DNA of 32,465 bases from Collinsella aerofaciens (GCF_901212495.1 NZ_CAAKNY010000020.1:929-33393); one strand, 5' to 3'; positions 8,329 through 17,126 are shown, counted from the stretch's first letter. Made by a program: numbers and translations. Notes: generated from the sequence alone by a model not told the origin.

Positions 8329-8455
8329 AGCGGAGCCTCTCGGTGAGCAGCCAATAGGGTCCGAAGGCAGCTCCAGGACAGCACTCCGCGCATATTTTGT
8401 TGGGCTTTATTTTGCGGGAACACCAGTCAACATCAGCGAACTTTCTGGGGAGTGT
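7797..8455. repeat. Direct repeat, copy B
   Basis: Second copy of the segment at 4,705-5,361, in the same orientation. Its left edge is a sharp junction with the PHP pseudogene at about 7,797. Its right edge is after GGGGAGTGTTG at about 8,455, where the sequences diverge (ATATTC in copy A, GGGAGG here). Confidence 0.85.
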
Positions 8456-8524
8456 TGGGGAGGGGGAGGGTTGTTGGCTTTCTGTTTCCCCCATCTGGCG
8501 GCTATGCGGCATGCGTTGGGTTGT

Positions 8525-9196
8525 CTATGCGTGCTGCGGAAGCTCCAGCGCGAGTCTGTGTTGTTCCTCCGTGAGGCTCGACACGGGCGTCTTCCAGGAA
8601 AAGCCTGTGAGTTGGCTACCCAGATCCAGCTCTGCGTGGCCATATTCTTCGATTTTGCATCCTGGGTGCTTGGTATCGGGCCTCAGGCGGCACTCGACCG
8701 GGTTCGACCCGATGATTCGATATTCCTGCTGGTAAGCGTACTTGGGCGTTTTGATTAGTAGGTTGCAGATCGTGCCTTGGAAAATTTCCTCGATCAGCTT
8801 TGGTCCGGGGATGCCATAGGAGATTGCGCCGTGGGCGTATACCTCCTCGCCGCCGGTGGTGTGGCTGTCTATAAGGCGCGCGAAGCTTTCGTACCGCACG
8901 ATGCCGATCCATCCGTCCGCGCACCCGAACTCCTGAATCATTCGCATCGGGATTTTCGCGGCGTTGTCGACAATATCGTTCTCGCGGACCGTGTACATGC
9001 AGTAGATGGGCAGGCAAGTATATCCGTAGAGGCACATCCCGGGAGCCATGGACGCCTCGAGCGGATCGCCCTGCTCACCAGGCAGGCCATGGTAGTAGCC
9101 GGCCGCGTTCATGTAGAGGCGACCGTTGATCAGGTCGTCGATGTATGCTTCCTTGGGTGCGAACTTGAGTAGGTATGCGATGCCGTCTTTGAGCAT
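8525..9196 (-). CDS. DUF2971-like protein, intact family copy
   Basis: A 223-residue soluble protein, and the only intact member of a three-copy family in this window. Blocks in order: LLKFAPKEAYIDDLINGRLYMN (residues 9-30, split here by the reader as LLKFAPKE and YIDD), DPLEAS (44-49), LPIYCMYTV (62-70), CADGWIGIVRY (92-102) and QQE158-Y-R160-I. The start-of-protein pattern (a short segment describing a truncated layer of residues) and the late EYR motif resemble DUF2971 proteins, whose function is unknown. The assignment to DUF2971 itself is tentative. AAAGGA lies upstream of the ATG at 9196. About 150 bases of its 5' flank are shared with the relic at 10,581-10,841 and partly with 81-150. 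Confidence 0.75.
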   Translation of the reverse strand: MLKDGIAYLLKFAPKEAYIDDLINGRLYMNAAGYYHGLPGEQGDPLEASMAPGMCLYGYTCLPIYCMYTVRENDIVDNAAKIPMRMIQEFGCADGWIGIVRYESFARLIDSHTTGGEEVYAHGAISYGIPGPKLIEEIFQGTICNLLIKTPKYAYQQEYRIIGSNPVECRLRPDTKHPGCKIEEYGHAELDLGSQLTGFSWKTPVSSLTEEQHRLALELPQHA

Positions 9197-9350
9197 AGAA
9201 GATCCTTTCTTGGGTGGAGGTGCCCGGGCCGCCTTGTGCTTTCCGGCTTCTCACTGCCAAGATAAAGGAAATTCTCAGAACCTTCGTGCCGGATTGGCGT
9301 GGATCTGCGTCGCTTGGGTGTGCTGGCTCATTGGAACGATGGTACAGGTG
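9197..9350. repeat. Conserved upstream flank of the DUF2971-like family
   Basis: Bases 9,207-9,270 match 10,852-10,910 (shared TTTCTTGGGT, CCCGGGCCGC and TTGTGC). Bases 9,272-9,345 match 81-150. The flank thus travels with the gene and may hold its promoter. Confidence 0.6.
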
Positions 9351-9660
9351 TGAAAAGAGTTTTTGAGAGACGTCTCCTCAAGTTGCGGGATTCGTTGCCG
9401 GCGATTGCCCGCTATCGGGTTCCCCCTTAAAGGTATTTTACGAAGAGACCATGCTGCGGCACGCCCGGCTTGGTTTTCAGAGGCCGCCGAATGACGGTAT
9501 CTGCGTTTTTATGGGTACAGATGGATGAGAAAATTGAGTTATTTATATGCTGGCTGTCGCGCTTGATGCCATGGAAAGGATTTGCGATCTGTAAATGCGT
9601 TCTGAGGTCATTCCCTGATCTTTTGCGTTTCCTTGCCAGCGATGAACTGAATCGCCTCCT
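9351..9660. other. Intergenic stretch with no recognised feature
   Basis: About 300 bases between the family flank and the promoter at 9,674. Short open frames occur on both strands but show no family resemblance, no ribosome site and no conserved ends. Confidence 0.5.
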
Positions 9661-9673
9661 GAATTGATAACAG

Positions 9674-9703
9674 TTGACACTATGTTTAATTTAAATGTAT
9701 GAA
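9674..9703 (+). promoter_or_regulatory. Sigma-70-type promoter for the 9,780 gene
   Basis: TTGACA at 9674-9679 is a perfect -35. TATGAA at 9698-9703 is a reasonable -10 with an 18-base spacer. A start site near 9,710 would place the hairpin at 9713-9738 at the very 5' end of the transcript. Confidence 0.55.
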
Positions 9704-9712
9704 ACTCATTTG

Positions 9713-9738
9713 GCCACATAGCCAATTGGCTATGTGGC
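9713..9738. promoter_or_regulatory. Perfect 11-bp inverted repeat at predicted mRNA 5' end
   Basis: GCCACATAGCC-AATT-GGCTATGTGGC forms a perfect stem with a 4-base loop, followed by TTTATT. It could be a 5' stabilising hairpin, an operator, or a terminator for transcription from the left. Its position right after a good promoter makes the first two more likely. Confidence 0.5.
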
Positions 9739-9779
9739 TTTATTGGGCTTGTTCGTTTTTATAAGAGGGGTGGTACTTG

Positions 9780-10319
9780 ATGTGTGCTGTTTTTGAATTT
9801 CTTCAGGCCTTGTGTCCGGTTGCAACTATTATTTTGACGGGATTTGTTACATGGCGTGACACGACACACATGCATAAGGAAGAAGCTCGTCGAAGAGAGG
9901 CGGACATGCTGTCTCAGCCCTCTTCGGTTGCTGCTTGGCTCGAAGACGATTTACGGGGCTTATCGCATATTGTTATTCGAAATGACAGCGATCTTCCTAT
10001 TTATGAGGTCGTGGTTACCGTTGTTATCACTAAAGGACATGGATGTACTAAAGGAGAAGACTTAAAGGGCCGTAGCGAATATCGGAAAAAGTTCGCCCTG
10101 ATTCCTCCTGGGCTCTATATTACCGATGTCGACATGAGTGGTTTTGGTGGCATGCACAGATTTCCATTGATTGAGATTGGCTTTATATGTGCAAACGGAA
10201 AGTCGTGGGTTCGCCGTGGAGATGGATCACTTGATCAAATTGACTCATCTCCCATCCTCCATTTTGAACTGGGTTTGCCCGTTGAATTTGATCCTGTCGT
10301 TCCTTACCAAATCGGATGA
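9780..10319 (+). CDS. Small membrane-anchored protein of unknown function
   Basis: A 179-residue protein. One hydrophobic N-terminal segment (about residues 4-22, FEFLQALCPVATIILTGFV) is followed by a charged HKEEARRREAD stretch, so the bulk likely faces the cytoplasm. The rest is a beta-rich domain with VIRNDSDLPIYEVVVTVV, IPPGLY and CANGKSWVRRGDG. I recognise no named domain. AGAGGGGTGG precedes the ATG at 9780; an in-frame TTG directly before it is less likely. It has its own promoter and 5' hairpin (see those entries). It may be defence-related by location only. Confidence 0.75.
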   Translation: MCAVFEFLQALCPVATIILTGFVTWRDTTHMHKEEARRREADMLSQPSSVAAWLEDDLRGLSHIVIRNDSDLPIYEVVVTVVITKGHGCTKGEDLKGRSEYRKKFALIPPGLYITDVDMSGFGGMHRFPLIEIGFICANGKSWVRRGDGSLDQIDSSPILHFELGLPVEFDPVVPYQIG

Positions 10320-10580
10320 TGCAGTTTTGTTCTAACCGTTGTTGGTTCACGGTCGCTTTTAATGGGTTGGCGGGAAGTGGGATTCGGTCGGCGTCGCGCC
10401 TCGCCTTTCTCAGTGCCGCTACAGATCTCTGGCGGCACATATAACGTTTGACGTGCTGGTCGGGTACCAGTTGGAGGATGGTGTGAAAAAGGGGCGAGAA
10501 TCTAGGATTCCGTTGATGGACAATAAGGGATTCATGAAAGAGTCGAACATCGAATGAAATACCTACATGCGTCGCGATGG
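10320..10580. other. Decayed stretch beside the DUF2971-like relic
   Basis: No intact gene. On the minus strand one frame reads through 10,320-10,580 and joins the frame of the relic's other phase, so it may be a frameshifted, strongly diverged tail. I find no motif that proves this. Confidence 0.35.
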
Positions 10581-10841
10581 CTATTGATTTAAGTTGCAAT
10601 GTCGGTAGTTGTTGACGGTGTCGTTCTTGCGGACCGTATACGTGCAGTAAATGGGCAAGCGGTAATTGCCGTAGATGCATGCCCCGGGAACTACGGACGC
10701 TTCGAGCGGGTCGCCCTGTTCACCAGACTGTCCATGATAGTGGCAGGCCGCGTTCAAATAGAGATGCCCGTTCAGCAGGTCGTCGATGTACGCCTCCTTG
10801 GGTGCGAACTTTAGCAGGTGGGCGATGTCGTTTTTGGGCAT
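10581..10841 (-). pseudogene. DUF2971-like relic, family copy 3
   Basis: Eighty-six codons that match the N-terminal third of the intact copy: LKFAPKEAYIDDLLNGHLY, GEQGDPLEAS, LPIYCTYTVRKND and TVNN. The frame then ends and the CADGWIGIVRY and EYR blocks are missing. The start and its 5' flank are preserved, so the 5' end may still be transcribed, but the product would be about 40 percent of normal length. Confidence 0.75.
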
Positions 10842-10955
10842 GGTGTTTCATTTCTTGGGTAGTGATGTCCCGGGCCGCTTTGTGCGTTCGGGGTGCTTGC
10901 TACCAAGGTAATGGCGCTAGGCTGGACCCTCGTGCCGGGAGTGGTGTGTGGCTTT
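10842..10955. repeat. Conserved upstream flank of the DUF2971-like relic
   Basis: Matches the flank of the intact copy (9,197-9,270): TTTCTTGGGT, CCCGGGCCGC, TTTGTGC and a CCAAGGTAA/CCAAGATAA block. The match fades by about 10,955. Confidence 0.55.
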
Positions 10956-11025
10956 TGCCCAGGCTGTGCTATTTCGAGTTGACTGGGTGGTCAAGAAGTT
11001 AAGACCCGCGTCGACTCCATTTGTC

Positions 11026-12072
11026 ATGTCCACAAAACCGTTGGCGTTTGGTGTTAGCATCCCTAGTGTTCGCCTTGCTAGGGACATTGTTAATTGCCAC
11101 AGGTATGGCTATTGCTCTATTAGGGGGATTCCCTTGGCAGATCTAGTCCATGTTTTGCCGTTCAAATCGGTGAGTGTCGAAGCTCAGAAAGCGCTCTCAA
11201 AGATTGAGTATCTCGAGGGCGATTCTGTAACCAAAGTGAAAGAGTATGACGACGTTGTACGGTCACTTTGGGAGGTTAACCAACTGTATGAACAGTTTCG
11301 ATGGAACTATGGTGAACTGAGGCGCTTGGTTCCGTGCGATCAGTTTGACTTCTTACCCGACGGCTTTGCCAATGGGGGTTTTGGCGAGAGGACTGTCGTT
11401 AACGCTGCCTTTGGAAATTATGTTTCCGCAGCCCGTGGTCTTGTCGATAGAATGCAGGCAGTTATGCGGAAGTATGACCGAGGTTCAAATAAAGAACTAT
11501 ATAAAGACTATTGGAAACTACCTTCTTCTTGGTATGACCAAGGCGGCCTCTATGTTTTTATGTATGAGATTCGAAATCCAGTTCAGCATGGTCAAACCGT
11601 TGTTTCGCTTGTCAGGGAAAATGATGCGACTCGGGTCAGATTTGATCTTGATCAAATTGTTGATATGCGCGAATACAATACCTCGCCAAAACTTCGCGCT
11701 TTTCTAAACAAGACAATTTCGAAAATCAAAGATCATGATTCATCCGATTGTCCGTATCTTTGTTTTCGATATACAAACATGAGGTGCAACGAACTTGTTA
11801 TTGAGTTATTCTGTCATTTCCTGAAATGTGCTGAGCCTAGAATACGCGCCGCTCGTAAGGATATGCAAAGTTTGCTATTACAACACAGCAAAGCAGTCGG
11901 CAAGCTGGGCGGCTCTTCCTTTGTTGCATATGATGATGGCGATATGACCCATGTTTATGATGAAGTTGATGTTGATCCAGTTAAGCAATTAAAAGATATA
12001 CACCGAAAGGCACGGAAGCATCTAAAGGAAGCTCGAAATGCAATTGCGGCTGAGCGCAGATCAATTCGCTAG
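11026..12072 (+). CDS. Hypothetical protein with HEPN-like R-x4-H motif
   Basis: A 348-residue protein from the ATG at 11026. The frame opens upstream to about 10,948, and no clear ribosome site settles the start. Most of the protein is predicted helical. FMYEIR183-N-P-V-Q-H188-G carries the R-x4-H pattern of HEPN RNases and resembles Abi-type helical proteins, but I cannot place it in a named family. The C-terminal 60 residues are rich in Lys, Arg and Ala (for example KARKHLKEARNAIAAERR), suggesting a long helix or nucleic-acid contact. No signal peptide or membrane segment is seen. It stands alone. A GGGCGC/GCGCCC stem at 12,118-12,150 follows, without a T run. Confidence 0.7.
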   Translation: MSTKPLAFGVSIPSVRLARDIVNCHRYGYCSIRGIPLADLVHVLPFKSVSVEAQKALSKIEYLEGDSVTKVKEYDDVVRSLWEVNQLYEQFRWNYGELRRLVPCDQFDFLPDGFANGGFGERTVVNAAFGNYVSAARGLVDRMQAVMRKYDRGSNKELYKDYWKLPSSWYDQGGLYVFMYEIRNPVQHGQTVVSLVRENDATRVRFDLDQIVDMREYNTSPKLRAFLNKTISKIKDHDSSDCPYLCFRYTNMRCNELVIELFCHFLKCAEPRIRAARKDMQSLLLQHSKAVGKLGGSSFVAYDDGDMTHVYDEVDVDPVKQLKDIHRKARKHLKEARNAIAAERRSIR

Positions 12073-12223
12073 AGAATAGCTCCAGCATTGCGGTTCTGCT
12101 CATGTTTGCGGTCGGACGGGCGCCTCTGCGGTTGTCGGTAGTCTGCGCCCAGAGTTCCATTAGCCCAGGTTTTTTATCCCAGCAAAATCCAGGATCTGCT
12201 TAGCTATCTATGGCTACGCTTCT

Positions 12224-12949
12224 TTAAAAAAAGTCGTTCTTCTTTAGCCGACCGAGATATCGGTCGAGTTCGTATAAAGCGTCAATGTAGACCTGAGCTG
12301 AGCTGCGGATATCGCGCATATCTAGACAGCATCTTTCAAAATGTAGCTTGCCAGTTTCTGTTTGAGTGCTACGACAAGTCATGAGTGCGATTTCGTTTTC
12401 AGCAACGTTATCAGTCTCTTCTAATCCTTTTGGTGTGATGCGATAGATTACTGCACCCGGATATGAGTCGAGAAGGCTTTTCCCTCTCACATCAATACAA
12501 ATTCGCCCCGCTGGACCAAAGCCGTATTCTTCATGCCTCGTCGAATTTAGGGGGTGTGCAATTACGATTGAGCGAACCGCTTCAAGATAATTACGCGCCT
12601 CTGTGAGTTCATTTTGTCTCGAGAGCTCGAATTTGGTTCTAATTACTTCTTTCAAACAGGTGTAATTAATCTGCCATTATGCATCTTTAATCCAGGTGGC
12701 GAGTGCTACTAGAAATACGGTGTCCTTAATGTTGGGAGAAAATCCGTCTTTGATGACAGCATTGAAGTCTTGAATGCTGTAGTTAGCCTTAAGAATAAGA
12801 TCAGACATTAATTCATAGTGATCTAGGTCTTTCCAAGGCCACTTCTTCCAAATGCCGCCTTTGCCTTCGCCCAGACCGTCCGTGGACTTTAGATGTTCGA
12901 TTGATTGCACGTTGTTCCCGTCTACTTGAGTTCCGCTCGGGCTCCTCAT
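12224..12949 (-). pseudogene. HEPN-like protein gene interrupted by an in-frame stop
   Basis: Two open pieces in the same frame, codons 1-90 (12,949-12,680) and 92 onward (to 12,224), are separated only by TAA at 12,677-12,679. The joined product would be about 240 residues. The second piece has the pattern R126-S-I-V-I-A-H132-P-L (R-x5-H), common in HEPN-like proteins, followed by STRHEEYGFG. The first piece has DTVFLVALATWIKDA, which ends exactly at the stop. Either the gene is dead, or the second half starts from the TTG at 12,655. A recent nonsense change is the simplest reading. Function otherwise unknown. Confidence 0.6.
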
Positions 12950-13029
12950 CGTTGTACGTTGTTAATTATCATAATGGCTCGACGGCAAAGCGAGGGGTTG
13001 GGTCACATTTTCGGGTACCGTCAAGATTC

Positions 13030-13590
13030 TTTCGTAAATTGATTAAGCCGTCCTCGGCCTCGCCCTCTTCTAGCCCTCCGCTTTTCCCTTCAGCTCGTCC
13101 ATCTCCTCCAGTTTGGACATGTCCAGGTACCTCCTCTTGCCCCATTCGTGCTCCGCTATGTACTTCAGTCTCGCTGACACCAGCATGACGGCCGAGTTGC
13201 CGTCCGGGTAGGTCCCGACGGCCCTCGTCCTCCTCCTGATCTCGCAGTCGATGCGCTCGATCCCGTTGTTCGTCCTTATCCGGCGCCAGTGCTTCGGCGA
13301 AAATTCCGTGTAGGCTAGTGTCTCGGCGAACCCGTCGCGCACCGTCTTCGCGACCGCCCTGCAGAGACTCGGCATGATGAGTTCGAGTTTCTCGGCGCCC
13401 GTGACGAGCCCTCCTCGTTCAGCGGCGCTGCGTTAGGCTTCCCGACCCGCCGTCCTCTCGTAGAGCTCGACCCCGACGAGCCCGGATGTCTCCTCGTCGA
13501 GCAGCGCGTCGAGCGACCCATCGTCGACCGATGCGATGTTCGCAGACGCTGCTCGTGTCCCTTTCGTCGATGATTTGTTGTTTAGTCGCC
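13030..13590 (-). mobile_element. IS256-family (Mutator) element remnant 1
   Basis: On the minus strand, 13,375-13,070 encodes the transposase C-terminus: LAYTEFSPKHWRRIRTNNG, IERIDCEIRRRTRAVGTYPDG and a GKRRYLDMSKLEE tail. Bases about 13,545-13,430 encode an N-terminal scrap (LDALLDEETSGLVGVELYERTAGRE, then stop). The central catalytic region is missing, so it is an internal-deletion relic. The right-end sequence TAAACAACAAATCAT near 13,565-13,580 (reverse strand) is shared with remnant 3, and TTTCGTAAATTGAT near 13,030 is shared with remnant 2. Confidence 0.85.
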
Positions 13591-14141
13591 TGAAATCATA
13601 TGACGACGCGTGGATCGTGTTCCTCTATGTGTCTGTCAATTTGTGCAAGAAATTATGTGTCACCTCCTTATGCGCAGCTACTAAACCCTATGGGCTTATT
13701 AAGACCGCCAAAGGCGGATCGTTGTTCGTCGGAGATTGGTTTGTCCAACTGCGCTTAAGGCCCTTGATCTGGTTTTCCCAGCCCCCATACAACGCTCTTG
13801 GAATAAGTGTTGAAGTGGTTATTGCCCAAAAGTTTCTGACAATCTATGCGCTGTTTAGGAACATGAATTACTACGACATGAACGCGCCGTTTCTTGAGAA
13901 CTTCTTCAGCGCCGTTAAAGATGCGGCGCTGAAACTGTCCATGGCGATCGTGGGCGAACACGCGATACATGTGTTGTGCAAGAAGAGGGGGAGTGAGGGC
14001 GAGATGAAATCCTCCGCGAGTGATATTCGAGAATAGGTTGAGAATGAACGACCAGTTGCTCGAATGGGCACAATTTCCGTCAGCACAAGTGGTCCGCGCC
14101 GCTTGTTATTCTATGGATCTACTCGATCATTAGGAGGTTCT
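13591..14141. other. Unassigned stretch ahead of the DUF4062 gene
   Basis: Plus-strand codons are open from about 13,536 to 14,036, but the frame begins inside the IS remnant and shows no recognisable domain. Minus-strand frames are similar. There is a small CCGCC-AAA-GGCGG stem at 13,705-13,717. I see no supported gene. Confidence 0.4.
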
Positions 14142-16805
14142 ATGGATACTAGTGAGTTGTACGCCGAGGTTATTGATCGTGACCGTATTGAGGTGTTTGT
14201 TAGCTCTTCGATGCGTGATGAAGGTGATTTTAACTGGCAGCCGCTGAGGGATGAGCTTAATCGCGCTTTGTTGAAATCGGATATCTTTAAACCCTTCGCC
14301 ATCGAGTCCCATGCGAGCATTGAACCATCATCGTCTTATTATCTTAATCGCTTAGTGCAGAGCGACATAGTGATCGGGATCATACGATCAGAATTGAGGC
14401 CAGGAACTAGTAACGAGCTATATCGGGCTATCCAGCTCAGAAAGCCACTCATTCTCGTTAAGCTTGAAGGCGAGACATCGTCGGATATCGAGTCTCTGTT
14501 TCGTTATGTTTGGGAAATGGATGCGTGCACATACGTCGAATTGCCGAGTGATTCAGGTCTCGTTTCTTATCTGATGAATCAGCTTAATAATGTGATGGTT
14601 GATTTGTTTCACAATCGACGATTTGAAATTGAAGATGGTAAACCGGCGGTTTTTGCAGACATTGCTCCAATCTCTATTCCCGAAGTTGTTCTTGATGCTT
14701 TTGGCGCTTCTGTCGCCTTGATTTCAAAAAAATTTAACTACCATGCTGAATGGCTTGAGAGAAAGTCTGACAATCCTCACCTGTTCTTCCTTGGTGAGAA
14801 GGCGGTTGAGTGGCTACTTTATGGCACCCGCTTTTCGGTCGGTGCATTCAAGGCTGACATTCAAGAGATTATGAAAGACAGCGGCATTCCCAGAGACACT
14901 CTTTCGCTAAGGCTTGACGCCCTCGATGCTTCTATTGAAGGTCGCTATTCCAAGTGCTATGAACTTCTCCAACGTGCCTGTGACTCAATTGAATCGAAAG
15001 ACTGTTGGGCTTATGGTAATTGTTTAATTGACAAGCGGACTGTCGCTGGCATGCTTTCCGAATATGGATTTGGCACCCAGTGGTCAATTCAGAAACAAAT
15101 TGATGCACTCTCCACTCCAGCCTATATTCCCCTTGCGCTTAAGTTCGAAGAGGAGGTGGGGACTGCTGTCTTAAACGCTTCGAGAGAGGCGAGGGCGGTT
15201 AATCCTTACACAACGATTCGACATGACGCTAGCCTTGCTTCCGTCATGTCGAGTATATCGTGTTTGTTATTTAGTTCAATATTATGCGGGAGTATATCGA
15301 GCGCCCTATATTCTCGCAGCTTGCTTGCTAATTCGCTTATCGACTACTCCTCTATTTACAATCGGCCTGAACTTGAGCTCGAGGGAATTAAGCTGCTTGT
15401 TCTTCAGGGGGATGCTAAGGGCTTCGAGAATAGGTTTGCTTATAAGAGCGATGGTTTAAGGTCATATCTCCCTTCGTGTGCCGAGGAACTGTGGCATCTG
15501 ACTTCTTTAACGGCCCAGGCATATCGTCCGAGTATGAGTTCCGTCGTCATTAAGGAGTGTGCGCCTTATTTTTCGGATGATACTATTTGCGATGTCTGGA
15601 ACACGTTAAACGTTGCAGATGATTTTCGGCAATGTGAATCAAAATGGATTAAGGCGATCGGCATGATCAAGATGCGGGTTGATGAGAAGTCGCTTGTAAG
15701 CCTACTTTGTCAGGTTGTCGAGCAACATTTATATACCGTCGCTTCTGATGTGTCGAACGTTATTGCCGGAATGGATTTAGACAAAATCGACAATGGGCTC
15801 GTTGATCAACTTGGCAGTTGCCTTAAATCGAATTCCGATGAACTGCTTAAAAACAATTTTTCTGCTGGCGTATTCGGATGTGTTGAGAAGTGTTGTGGCT
15901 TTTCTATTTTGAGTGAAGAGCAAGTGGAGCGCCTTTCCACTGTTGAGCGGGGTTGTTATTTAGACAATAAATCTCCTGCATGCAATACGGAGATGGCTTG
16001 CATCGATGAATTGCGCAGGCAATTTGATTTGAATAATCGTTCTGATTTTCACTCAGGGTTTTCCATTCGTCTCTCTTCTTTGCTATGTCGCTCACTCGAT
16101 GATGTCCCTTCTGAGTCATTTAGCGCATCTTTGGCTAGCGTGCTGGAGCATTGTCTTAAAGAGCTTCCGGCATATCAAGGATCACCCTGCTCCGCAGGAG
16201 AGGTTATGTCCGTATTAAATAAGTTTGTATGTCGTTGCGTGTGTGATGGAAAGGCACTTCCCGTCGGTTGGACGGATTTAATTTCTGAACTTCCGGACGA
16301 GTGGCCCGAAGATCCGGTATTTAGAGAGCCTACATCAATGGACTCATGTGCATGGTCTGTAAGATGCTTAGCTCTAAAAGTTGCTATCGGCTTTGCAACA
16401 GACATAGAGTTCCTGACATTTGGTATTAAATTTGATGCTCTTACTGCCGCCGGTCAGCGTGCGTTTTTAGAAGTACTTGAGCAGCTGATTGTTTGTAATG
16501 CTATCTGCGATCAATACTGTGGCGTCGTTTCTGCAATCTGTTCGAGCGTTATGCTTAGTGAAGACTCTGCGGTGCGTGCAATATTGCTTGATAGCGTTGC
16601 TGCGGGCTATCGTAGATGGGAAGCGAGCTTTTTTTGCGATTTGGCGTTTCAATCGTTACACGATGTTTCCCCTAATGTTGCATTTAAGCTTGTGCGCTTA
16701 TGCAAGGAGGGCAAATTCGATGATGCTACTCTCGAGCAGAAGTTACTTGGTGAGCTCTCTAGTGATTCCAACTGGTTTATTCGCTGGCATGTTGCGAATG
16801 GCTAG
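14142..16805 (+). CDS. DUF4062 N-terminal domain fused to long helical-repeat-like region
   Basis: An 887-residue protein. The ATG at 14142 is chosen because TAGGAGGT (14131-14138) is a near-perfect ribosome site; the frame is open 26 codons further. Residues about 15-150 match DUF4062: IEVFVSSSMRDEG, PFAIESHASIEPSS, SDIVIGIIRSELRPGTSNE and a KPLILVKLEGE strand. DUF4062 is related to TIR-like alpha/beta folds and is found in defence proteins. The remaining 700 residues look all-helical and Cys-rich, with no motif I can name, ending in HEAT-like DSNWFIRWHVANG. By analogy the N-terminus could be the effector and the repeats a sensor; that is inference. It stands alone between an IS remnant and the DUF262 operon. 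Confidence 0.78.
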   Translation: MDTSELYAEVIDRDRIEVFVSSSMRDEGDFNWQPLRDELNRALLKSDIFKPFAIESHASIEPSSSYYLNRLVQSDIVIGIIRSELRPGTSNELYRAIQLRKPLILVKLEGETSSDIESLFRYVWEMDACTYVELPSDSGLVSYLMNQLNNVMVDLFHNRRFEIEDGKPAVFADIAPISIPEVVLDAFGASVALISKKFNYHAEWLERKSDNPHLFFLGEKAVEWLLYGTRFSVGAFKADIQEIMKDSGIPRDTLSLRLDALDASIEGRYSKCYELLQRACDSIESKDCWAYGNCLIDKRTVAGMLSEYGFGTQWSIQKQIDALSTPAYIPLALKFEEEVGTAVLNASREARAVNPYTTIRHDASLASVMSSISCLLFSSILCGSISSALYSRSLLANSLIDYSSIYNRPELELEGIKLLVLQGDAKGFENRFAYKSDGLRSYLPSCAEELWHLTSLTAQAYRPSMSSVVIKECAPYFSDDTICDVWNTLNVADDFRQCESKWIKAIGMIKMRVDEKSLVSLLCQVVEQHLYTVASDVSNVIAGMDLDKIDNGLVDQLGSCLKSNSDELLKNNFSAGVFGCVEKCCGFSILSEEQVERLSTVERGCYLDNKSPACNTEMACIDELRRQFDLNNRSDFHSGFSIRLSSLLCRSLDDVPSESFSASLASVLEHCLKELPAYQGSPCSAGEVMSVLNKFVCRCVCDGKALPVGWTDLISELPDEWPEDPVFREPTSMDSCAWSVRCLALKVAIGFATDIEFLTFGIKFDALTAAGQRAFLEVLEQLIVCNAICDQYCGVVSAICSSVMLSEDSAVRAILLDSVAAGYRRWEASFFCDLAFQSLHDVSPNVAFKLVRLCKEGKFDDATLEQKLLGELSSDSNWFIRWHVANG

Positions 16806-17086
16806 GCGTAGCCTCTCTGCCTGAGCATTTGCTTGTTTGGGGACAGCTGAATATCTCGAGATAGTACCGCCATTATCATGTTATGGCGTTGAGCCACCGC
16901 TTCATTAAGCTGGGGCTCTTGGTTGTCAGTGGCTGTCCGGGAGAGCCTCTCTCGCTATCTTAACGACTGTTTCGTTGGGTGTGATAAGGGAAAGATCGAA
17001 GTGGAAGTGAAAAAGGTGATTGAGGAGCTGGGTGATTGATGGTCTGAAATAAATATCAGCTCACATGTTCATGGGGTTCATGTTTA
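16806..17086. other. Intergenic region with a short unassigned reading frame
   Basis: At about 16,930-17,040 a plus-strand frame ends in VRESLSRYLNDCF-GCDKGKIEVEVKKVIEELGD and then a stop. It looks like the tail of a real helical protein, but there is no start signal and no family match that I know. It may be a relic of a displaced gene. Confidence 0.35.
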
Positions 17087-17126
17087 TTGGTCATGAAATC
17101 ATGATTACCTAATAATGAGATTATTA
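17087..17126 (+). promoter_or_regulatory. Promoter with palindromic -10 for the DUF262-HEPN operon
   Basis: TTGGTC at 17087-17092 and TAATAA at 17110-17115 have an ideal 17-base spacer. TAATAAT-GAG-ATTATTA (17110-17126) is a perfect inverted repeat covering the -10. TCATGA occurs twice in the spacer (17091-17104). This arrangement suggests repression at the -10. Confidence 0.5.

Noticed and set aside
12118..12150. GGGCGC/GCGCCC stem as terminator of the 11,026 gene
   Set aside because: Stem of six pairs with a long loop and no T run afterwards.
13536..14036. Plus-strand frame of 166 codons
   Set aside because: Its first part is antisense to the IS256 remnant and the rest shows no domain or start signal.
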